A stretch of 64,000 bases of DNA from JBBWZH01 sp035544115 (lineage in GTDB: Bacteria; Actinomycetota; Actinomycetes; Mycobacteriales; CADCTP01), in assembly GCA_963714145.1 (NCBI GenBank), contig OY970235.1, positions 8,060,001-8,124,000 on the forward strand, given 5' to 3'. Position 1 is the first letter of the stretch, and each line of letters opens with the position of its first letter. Below the pieces are notes generated by a model. That model searched no databases and was not told the origin of the DNA. It was given only the letters and a program-made list of their open reading frames with translations. The position numbers were made by a program, and so were the translations under genes. Below are positions 58,853 to 64,000 of this stretch, one piece after another.

Positions 58853-59403
58853 CCGGGTCGCCTGAGCTGCCCGGGCTGCCGATCCCGACGGACTCGGCCG
58901 ACCTGCGGGTCGGGCCGGAACTGCACCCGTCGCTGCTGTCGCTGCTGCCGCTGGTCGGCACCTGGCGGGGCACCGGCAAGGGCGGCTACCCGACGATCGA
59001 CGACTTCGAGTACGGCCAGCAGGTCCGGTTCGCCCATGACGGGCGGCCGTTCCTCAGCTACGAGTCGCGGGCCTGGCTGATCGGCCCGGACGGCGAGGTG
59101 ATCCGGCCGGCCGGCCGCGAGGTCGGCTTCTGGCGGGCCGGCGCCACCCCGGACGAGTTCGAGGTGCTGCTCACCCACCCGACCGGGCTGGTCGAGGTCT
59201 ACACCGGCCGGGTCCGCGGCACCGTGCAGTGGGAACTGAGCACCGACGTGGTGGCCCGCACGGTGACTGCCAAGGAGGTCACCGGCAATCACCGGCTGTA
59301 CGGCATCGTCGAGGGCGACCTGCTCTACGCGATCGACATGGCCGCGGTCGGCCAGCCGCTCACCCCGCACCTGTCCGCCCGGCTGTCCCGGATCGGCGGC
59401 TGA
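58849..59403 (+). CDS. Nitrobindin-like heme protein (FABP family)
   Basis: 184 residues, start coupled to the small ORF. The signature GTWRGTGKGGYP (GxWxGxG) is at residues 37-48. The barrel strands include FEYGQQVRFAHDGRPFLSYE and ARTVTAKEVTGNHRLYGIVE. His 174 in LTPHLSARLSRIGG is the likely heme ligand by analogy with mycobacterial nitrobindin. Such proteins bind NO and break down peroxynitrite in the cytosol. Confidence 0.88.
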   Translation: MTGSPELPGLPIPTDSADLRVGPELHPSLLSLLPLVGTWRGTGKGGYPTIDDFEYGQQVRFAHDGRPFLSYESRAWLIGPDGEVIRPAGREVGFWRAGATPDEFEVLLTHPTGLVEVYTGRVRGTVQWELSTDVVARTVTAKEVTGNHRLYGIVEGDLLYAIDMAAVGQPLTPHLSARLSRIGG

Positions 59404-59501
59404 CCCGGGTCCGCCCGGGCCGCGCATCCCGGCCCAGAATCCCGATCTTTGGGATTCATCACGCTTTGGGATGGCACTACCTGGCGTGATAGGAAGACTC
59501 G

Positions 59502-60140
59502 GTGACGGCTTCCGGAGTCCGCGGGTTCGGCATCGTGGCCGCGGCGGTCACCGCGCTGGCCCTGGCCGGCTGCGGGCACGCCACCTCGTCCGGTGCCCCG
59601 GTCGCGGCCACGCCGTCCACCGATCAGGCGGCCCAGCAGCGGCTGCGCGGTGCCCTGCTCACCGCGGCCGAGCTGCCGCTCGGCTTCCAGCAGCAGGACA
59701 GTGCCGCGGCGAGCGCTATCGGCTGCGCCGACCTGGACGCCGCGTACCTGAGCAAGGGCGTCACCGCACAGGTCGCCACCTCGTTCGCGCACGCGATCTC
59801 GCAGACCTTCGTGAACGAGACGCTCTCGCTGCAACCGGGCCAGGCCGAGGCCAGCGTGGCCGCGTTCGGCCGGGCGATCAGCGAGTGCTCGGCCTTCTCC
59901 GGCGAGTCGGGTGTGCGGTACCGGGTGGCCGGGCTGCCCGGTATCGGCCGGTACGGCGACGCGACCGCGGCGGTGCGGGTGACCTCGGCCGAGCGGGAGG
60001 CGCGGCCGGTGGACCTGGTCGCGGTCCGGCTCGGCGACCTGGTGGTGATCGTCGCGAACGCCGACGCGGGCAAGGTCGACAGCGGCCTGACGAAAACGGT
60101 GGTGGCCCGGGCCGTCGACAAGGCCCGCCGCCTCGGCTGA
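59502..60140 (+). CDS. Lipoprotein of unknown function
   Basis: 212 residues, GTG behind AGGAAG. Lipobox LALAGC with Cys 24. Residues after ~50 form a small alpha/beta domain (RLRGALLTAAELPLGFQQQD, VNETLSLQPGQAEASVAAFG, VDLVAVRLGDLVVIVANADA), similar in style to actinobacterial sensor or PknH-like external domains. Conserved Cys in GCADLD and SECSAF may form a disulfide. It faces outward on the membrane. No partner gene. Confidence 0.72.
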   Translation: MTASGVRGFGIVAAAVTALALAGCGHATSSGAPVAATPSTDQAAQQRLRGALLTAAELPLGFQQQDSAAASAIGCADLDAAYLSKGVTAQVATSFAHAISQTFVNETLSLQPGQAEASVAAFGRAISECSAFSGESGVRYRVAGLPGIGRYGDATAAVRVTSAEREARPVDLVAVRLGDLVVIVANADAGKVDSGLTKTVVARAVDKARRLG

Positions 60141-60205
60141 CGCTGACGCCCGACCGGCCCGGACGTCCTGGCTGGGAGCCTGGAGAAGTGTCCTGAAACG
60201 AGGAC

Positions 60206-60262
60206 GACCCCCGAGCACTCCACCGCAGTGGACCGGCTGGACATACCGGCGGCTCGGGGGTC
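60206..60262. terminator. Bidirectional hairpin between lipoprotein gene and orphan unit
   Basis: GACCCCCGAGC and its exact complement GCTCGGGGGTC enclose a 35-base loop that can itself pair (CCAC/GTGG, CCGG/CCGG). It lies 65 bp after the lipoprotein stop and can also end the minus-strand unit starting near 60402. Confidence 0.6.
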
Positions 60263-60278
60263 GGGTGACTGCCTGGGA

Positions 60279-60324
60279 CTCGCCGCGCCGCCTTCCGGCG
60301 GCCATTGGCTTACCCAAGGCCCTC
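60279..60324 (-). ncRNA. Two further hairpins of the orphan minus-strand transcript
   Basis: On the minus strand, GGCCTTGG-GTAAG-CCAATGGCC (one bulged base) is followed by GCCGCC-GGAA-GGCGGC, a GNRA-type loop. With the hairpin at 60206 and GACAC/GTGTC in the small ORF they make a compact ~200-base RNA. Confidence 0.35.
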
Positions 60325-60337
60325 GATGGAAGAGCGG

Positions 60338-60376
60338 CTAGCTGGCAGACACCTCACGTGTCCAAGAACTATGCAA
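60338..60376 (-). CDS. 12-codon ORF behind an extended Shine-Dalgarno
   Basis: TTG start, peptide (Met)HSSWTREVSAS, TAG stop. The start follows a 15-base match to the 16S rRNA 3' end (60379-60393), and a -35/-10 pair is placed correctly upstream. It has no homology that I can name. Either the peptide or the act of translation might matter. The coding strand also holds the short hairpin GACAC-GTGAG-GTGTC. Confidence 0.35.
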   Translation of the reverse strand: MHSSWTREVSAS

Positions 60377-60378
60377 CT

Positions 60379-60393
60379 CTGGACCACCTCCTT
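60379..60393 (-). promoter_or_regulatory. Exceptionally long Shine-Dalgarno sequence
   Basis: AAGGAGGTGGTCCAG on the minus strand can pair without a break with the 16S tail CTGGATCACCTCCTT, with one G-U pair. Typical sites here match 4-7 bases. Confidence 0.7.
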
Positions 60394-60408
60394 CCTCGTG
60401 TACCGACG

Positions 60409-60437
60409 ACCCTACGGCCGCTTCAGGCCCTCCGCAA
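60409..60437 (-). promoter_or_regulatory. Promoter of the orphan minus-strand unit
   Basis: -35 TTGCGG (60437-60432), a 17-bp spacer and -10 TAGGGT (60414-60409). Transcription would begin near 60402. Confidence 0.5.
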
Positions 60438-60461
60438 CGAAGATTCTTGCGCCGTTTGGGA

Positions 60462-60478
60462 GAGCAGCCGGACTGCTC
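60462..60478 (-). terminator. Hairpin after pabC
   Basis: GAGCAG-CCGGA-CTGCTC lies 27 bp past the pabC stop and separates it from the promoter of the orphan unit. Confidence 0.5.
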
Positions 60479-60504
60479 CCACGCGCCCTGGGCAGGGTGG
60501 CCGA

Positions 60505-61365
60505 TCAGCCGCCGGCGGCGGCCCGGAGCCGGGCGGTCAGCCCGGTCGGCGCCCGGCGGGGCACCCCGTCGATCTCGACCACCTCGACCACCAGCCGGAT
60601 GCTGGAGACCAGCCAGACCCCGTCCGCCGCGTGCAGGTCGGTGACCGTGCCGGTGCGGATCTCGACCGGCGGGCCGGCCGGGCCGAGCCGGTCGGACAGG
60701 CGCCGCACGGTGGTGCCGTCCAGCAGGCCCAGCGGGTCGGCCGGCGGGGTGTGCAGCACCCCGCCGGCGGACCAGAGCACCGAGGCGGTCGGACCCTCCA
60801 GCACCAGGCCGTCGGTGCTGACGAAGATCGCGTCGTCGGCGCCGAGCGACTCGGCGTGCCGCAGCGCCGCCATGTTCAGCGCGTACGAGATGGTTTTCAC
60901 GCCGGCCAGCAGCCAGGGCGCACCGCTGGTCGCGTCCGCGGGCATGCCCCGGCTGAGTGTGACCACCTTCACCCCGTCCCGGCGGTGCCGGGCGATGTGC
61001 GCGGACACCGGCGAGACCAGCGCGTAGCCGGTCGGCCGGGACGCCTCGCCGAGGCCCTCCGGGCCACGGGTGAGCACCAGCCGGAGCACCGCCTCGCCGG
61101 GCTGGCCCCAGGCGGCCAGCACCTCGCCGATCAGCGTGCGCCAGGCGGCCAGGTCCGGGGCGGGCAGGTCGAGCCGGGCGGCCGAATGGGTCAGCCGGGC
61201 CAGGTGCGCGTCCAGCGAGTCGAGCTGGCCGGTGCCGGCGTCGACCACCCGGATCGTCTCGAAGCAGCCGTCCCCGCGGAGCACCCCGAGGTCGTCGGCG
61301 CGCAGGACCGGGGCGGCGGGGTCGGTCAAGCCGACCCCGAGGATGCCAAGGACTCGGTCAGTCAC
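60505..61365 (-). CDS. pabC: Class IV aminotransferase, probably aminodeoxychorismate lyase
   Basis: 286 residues from the GTG at 61365, seven bases behind TATCCT (likely leaderless). PLP Lys in AGVKTISYALNMAALRHAES; family motifs DDLGVLRGDGCFETIRVVDA, DDAIFVSTDGLVLEGPTASV, IRTGTVTDLHAADGVWLVSS. PabC makes p-aminobenzoate for folate; branched-chain or D-amino-acid aminotransferases share these motifs, so the exact activity is less sure. Divergent from the folate-binding ygfZ gene, a common pairing. Confidence 0.82.
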   Translation of the reverse strand: MTDRVLGILGVGLTDPAAPVLRADDLGVLRGDGCFETIRVVDAGTGQLDSLDAHLARLTHSAARLDLPAPDLAAWRTLIGEVLAAWGQPGEAVLRLVLTRGPEGLGEASRPTGYALVSPVSAHIARHRRDGVKVVTLSRGMPADATSGAPWLLAGVKTISYALNMAALRHAESLGADDAIFVSTDGLVLEGPTASVLWSAGGVLHTPPADPLGLLDGTTVRRLSDRLGPAGPPVEIRTGTVTDLHAADGVWLVSSIRLVVEVVEIDGVPRRAPTGLTARLRAAAGG

Positions 61366-61372
61366 GGCGGCG

Positions 61373-61378
61373 AGGATA
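61373..61378 (-). promoter_or_regulatory. -10 element of pabC
   Basis: TATCCT on the minus strand, seven bases before the GTG start of pabC. Confidence 0.5.
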
Positions 61379-61421
61379 GACGGCCGGGAATGCCGGCCGG
61401 CAGCACGGCGATACTGGTCAG

Positions 61422-62450
61422 GTGACCTCTGCCTTGGCTGCCTCCGCACTGCTGGCCCGGCCCGGGGCGGTCGCCGGCTCCGGCCCGGACGCCACCGTTC
61501 CGCTGCACTACGGCGACCCGGTACGGGAGCAGCGGGCGCTGGTGAACGGCGTCGGCTGGGTCGACCGGAGCAACCGCGGCGTGCTGGCGGTGCCCGGCGC
61601 CGACCGGCTGTCCTGGCTGCACAGCATCACCGCGCAGCACCTGTCCGCGCTGCCGGACGGCGCCGGCACCGAGGCGCTGGTGCTCTCCCCGCACGGGCAC
61701 GTCGAGCACCACCTGCTGGTGGCCGAGTCGGCCGGCACGACCTGGCTGGACGTCGAGCCCGGCACCGCGGTTGAGCTGCTCGGATACCTGGAGTCGATGC
61801 GGTTCATGCTGCGCGTGGAGCCGCGCGACGCGAGCGCTGAGCTGGCCGTGGTGAGCCTGGTCGGGCCGGGGGTGGCCAGCGCGCTGGCCGCCGCCGGGCT
61901 GCCGGTGCCGGCCGATCCGTACGCGGTCGAACCGCTGCCGGACGGCGGGTTCGTCCGGCGGATGCGCTGGCCGGCCCCGGACGCGGCCGACCTGCTGGTG
62001 CCCCGGGGCAGCCTGGTCGAGCTGGCCGACCGGCTGACCGCGGTCGCGACCCCGGCCGGCATCTGGGCGTACGAGGCGGTCCGGGTGGCCGACCGGCGCC
62101 CCCGGCTGGGTCTGGAGACCGACCACCGGACGATTCCGCACGAGGTGGGCTGGATCGGCGTCGCGGTGCACCTGGACAAGGGCTGCTACCGCGGCCAGGA
62201 GACCGTCGCCCGGGTGCACAACCTGGGCCGGCCGCCGCGCCGGCTGGTGCTGCTGCACCTGTCCGGCGAGTCGCGACGCAGCTGCCGGCGCCGAAGCACC
62301 CCGGTGCTGCTGGACGGCCGCGCGGTCGGTTTCGTCGGCACCGCGGTACGCCACCACGAGCTGGGCCCGATCGCGCTGGCGGTGGTCAAGCGCACCGTCC
62401 CGGACGACGCCGGGCTGCTGGTGGCCGGCCAGCCGGCGGCCATCGACTGA
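61422..62450 (+). CDS. ygfZ: Folate-binding Fe-S repair protein, YgfZ/GcvT-like
   Basis: 342 residues, GTG six bases behind GATACT (likely leaderless). GcvT-like opening VPGADRLSWLHSITAQHLSA; the family signature DKGCYRGQETVARVHNLGRP with its Cys. YgfZ proteins use tetrahydrofolate in iron-sulfur enzyme maintenance. The segment after HLSGES is Arg/Ser-rich where homologues read LPAPGTPV-like residues; a neighbouring frame (near 62275-62310) reads LPAPKHPG, so two compensating shifts are possible. Confidence 0.88.
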   Translation: MTSALAASALLARPGAVAGSGPDATVPLHYGDPVREQRALVNGVGWVDRSNRGVLAVPGADRLSWLHSITAQHLSALPDGAGTEALVLSPHGHVEHHLLVAESAGTTWLDVEPGTAVELLGYLESMRFMLRVEPRDASAELAVVSLVGPGVASALAAAGLPVPADPYAVEPLPDGGFVRRMRWPAPDAADLLVPRGSLVELADRLTAVATPAGIWAYEAVRVADRRPRLGLETDHRTIPHEVGWIGVAVHLDKGCYRGQETVARVHNLGRPPRRLVLLHLSGESRRSCRRRSTPVLLDGRAVGFVGTAVRHHELGPIALAVVKRTVPDDAGLLVAGQPAAID

Positions 62451-62563
62451 GCCGCCTAGCACGCTGCGGGCCGCCGCGGCGGCCGTCGGCGCAAGTTGTG
62501 GACAGCGGTTCTGGCTGTGGATGACCGCCGACGTCCAGGCCCCGGACATGCCACGATCGCTCC

Positions 62564-63424
62564 ATGACCGCCCGCACCCTGATCACCGTCGCTCCGACCG
62601 GCGCCGAGTCGGCCAAGGCTGACGTGCCGGCGCTGCCGGTGACCCTGGACGAGCTGGTCGATACGGCACAGGCGTGCGCCACGGCCGGCGCGAGCGTGAT
62701 CCACGTGCACATCCGGGACGACGCCGCCCAGCCCACCCTCGACCTGGGCCGGCTGCGGGCCACCGTGGCGGCGCTGCGGGCGGAGACCGACCTGATCGTG
62801 CAGCTGTCCTCGGGCGGCGCGGTGACCGATCCGGAGGCCGACCGGCTGGCCGTGCTCGACGCCGAGCCGGACATGGCCTCCTGCACGATGGGCACCGTCA
62901 ACTTCGGCGACGACGTGTTCCTGAACCGCTGGGAGTTCATCGTCGACCTGCACACCCGGATGCAGGAGCGCGGGATCGTGCCCGAGTACGAGATCTTCGA
63001 CCTGGGCCACCTGGCCGCGCTGCAGCGCCTGCTCGACCGGCACGGCCTGCCGTACGGCGGGCACGTGCACGTCGACCTGGTGATGGGGGTGCCGGGCGGG
63101 ATGCCGGGCACCGTGCAGGCGCTGGCCGCGGCGGTGCAGATGCTGCCGGCCGGGGCCACCTTCTCGGCCACCGGGATCGGCCGGGCGACCATGCCGGTGC
63201 TGCTCGCGTCCCTGTCCGCCGGCGGCCACCTGCGGGTCGGCATGGAGGACACGCTGACCTACGCGCAGGGCCAGCCGGTGCGAGACAACGCGCAGCTGGT
63301 GCACCGCGCGGCCAGCATCGCCGAGCTGGCGCAGCGGCCGGCCATGCCGGTGGCCGAGGCCCGGGCGCTGCTCGGCATCCGGGATCGCCGGCCGGCCCCG
63401 GCGCAGGCGGCCACCGGTGCCTGA
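62564..63424 (+). CDS. BKACE family beta-keto acid cleavage enzyme (DUF849)
   Basis: 286 residues, ATG six bases behind CACGAT. The zinc site pattern is present: ITVAPTGAESAKADVPALPV at the N-terminus, ASVIHVHIRDDAAQPTLDL, DMASCTMGTVNFGDDVFLNR and GGHVHVDLVMGVPGGMPGTV, then FSATGIGRATMP and VGMEDTLTY. BKACE enzymes condense beta-keto acids with acetyl-CoA; substrates vary. Cytosolic. The next gene starts 8 bp before its stop. Confidence 0.9.
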   Translation: MTARTLITVAPTGAESAKADVPALPVTLDELVDTAQACATAGASVIHVHIRDDAAQPTLDLGRLRATVAALRAETDLIVQLSSGGAVTDPEADRLAVLDAEPDMASCTMGTVNFGDDVFLNRWEFIVDLHTRMQERGIVPEYEIFDLGHLAALQRLLDRHGLPYGGHVHVDLVMGVPGGMPGTVQALAAAVQMLPAGATFSATGIGRATMPVLLASLSAGGHLRVGMEDTLTYAQGQPVRDNAQLVHRAASIAELAQRPAMPVAEARALLGIRDRRPAPAQAATGA

Positions 63425-64000
63425 GCCGATCGTGGACGGTGGGGTGGAGCTGGTCGAAGTGATCCGCTCCGGGTTCGTCGAGTGCGTGCACCGCGGCTCG
63501 GTGATCGCGCTCGACGCGGAGGCCGGCGTGGTGCTCAAGGCCGGCGAACCGGGCCGGCCGTGTTCCCGCGCTCGGCGCACAAGCCGCTGCAGGCGGTCGC
63601 CATGGTGCGGGCCGGGCTGGTCCTGCCGCCGCCCGACCTGGTGCTGGCCGCCGCCTCGCACTCCGGCGAGCACGCGCACGTCCGCCGGATCCGCGACCTG
63701 CTGATCCGCAACGGGCTGCCGGAGAGCGCGCTGATCTGCCCGCCGGCGCTGCCGCTCGGCGCGGAAGCCGCGGACAACGTGCTGGCCAGTGGCGGTGGCA
63801 AGACCCGGGTGTTCATGAACTGCTCCGGCAAGCACACCGCGATGCTGCTGACCTGCGTCGCCAACGGCTGGCCGACCGAGCGGTACGTCGACCCGGAGCA
63901 TCCGCTGCAGCAGGCCATCCGGGCCACCATCGAGGATCTGGCCGCTGAGCCGGTCAGCGCGGTCGGGGTGGACGGCTGCGGCGCGCCGGTGTTCGCGTTC
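63417..64000 (+). pseudogene. L-asparaginase II-type protein, frameshifted and partial
   Basis: GTG start overlapping the BKACE stop by 8 bp. The frame opens PEPIVDGGVELVEVIRSGFV, as in the actinobacterial AnsA/asparaginase-II family. Near 63560 the frame is lost; adding one base gives VFPRSAHKPLQAVAMVRAGL, then AAASHSGEHAHVRRIRDLLI, GGGKTRVFMNCSGKHTAMLL and VGVDGCGAPVFAF to the edge. The Ser/His and NCSGKH motifs fit the family. A missing base in GGCC-rich DNA is more likely than a true null. The C-terminus lies beyond the window. Confidence 0.8.

Noticed and set aside
1..64000. Insertion sequences, prophage or integrase sites
   Set aside because: No transposase, integrase or terminal inverted repeats were recognised, and composition is even throughout.

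Overview
The DNA is very GC-rich (well over 70% by eye, almost every third codon position G or C) and encodes the mycothiol enzyme MshD, an orphan GlnR-type regulator, Tat and lipoprotein signals and an actinobacterial sulfur leader peptide. This points to a Gram-positive actinomycete. The glnR-mshD-pstSCAB layout and the leaderless starts suggest Micromonosporaceae (Actinoplanes or a relative), which is an inference. No tRNA, rRNA, CRISPR array, phage or insertion sequence was recognised.

Layout. 1-2907: a sensor kinase and a two-gene ABC exporter, all broken by repeated frameshifts. 3154-6784: a flavin/F420 split-barrel protein, an LppX-like lipoprotein, a secreted cyclophilin and serA. 6881-10703: a three-gene operon (GT4 glycosyltransferase, alpha/alpha-barrel protein, GH130). 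10906-14291: fatty-acid desaturase, UBP zinc finger, LysR regulator and a methyltransferase. 14327-17818: a membrane GGDEF-EAL protein beside a gene holding only the N-terminal domain of another such family. 17892-19740: MTA phosphorylase and an oxidoreductase. 19915-25853: a sugar ABC importer behind an ECF sigma factor fused to its own zinc finger, membrane segment and external domain. 26067-28260: two tandem genes for low-complexity membrane proteins. 28406-38570: a second sugar importer in a run of same-strand genes with a parvulin-like protein and a 1549-residue GH38 alpha-mannosidase. 38694-44862: two small redox or cell-surface genes, a membrane-anchored solute-binding/VWA protein and an LCP ligase. 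44957-51033: pstSCAB with PHO boxes, mshD and glnR. 51162-57176: hydrolase, membrane protein, methyltransferase, then a sulfur cluster (LmeA, thioredoxin, Cys leader peptide, DUF4395, sulfurtransferase, DUF1416). 57342-64000: a secreted TIM-barrel-like protein, DsrE, nitrobindin, a lipoprotein, a small orphan transcription unit, pabC, ygfZ, a BKACE enzyme and a partial asparaginase.

How it works together. Two independent carbohydrate importers and two glycan-active enzyme sets suggest active use of mannose-type glycans. The Pst system, GlnR and the sulfur leader peptide place phosphate, nitrogen and sulfur sensing within 12 kb. Strong hairpins separate binding-protein genes from their permeases in two transport operons.

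The most unusual items are: an orphan unit at 60206-60437 (promoter, a 15-base Shine-Dalgarno match to the 16S 3' end, a 12-codon ORF, several hairpins); in-frame 9-18 bp minisatellites in at least seven unrelated genes; a strongly over-represented word TCCACAGTGGA; and many starts placed 5-7 bases behind a TANNNT-like -10 box (leaderless mRNAs). Single-base frameshifts at 1-2907, near 55920 and near 63560 look like sequence errors or decay.
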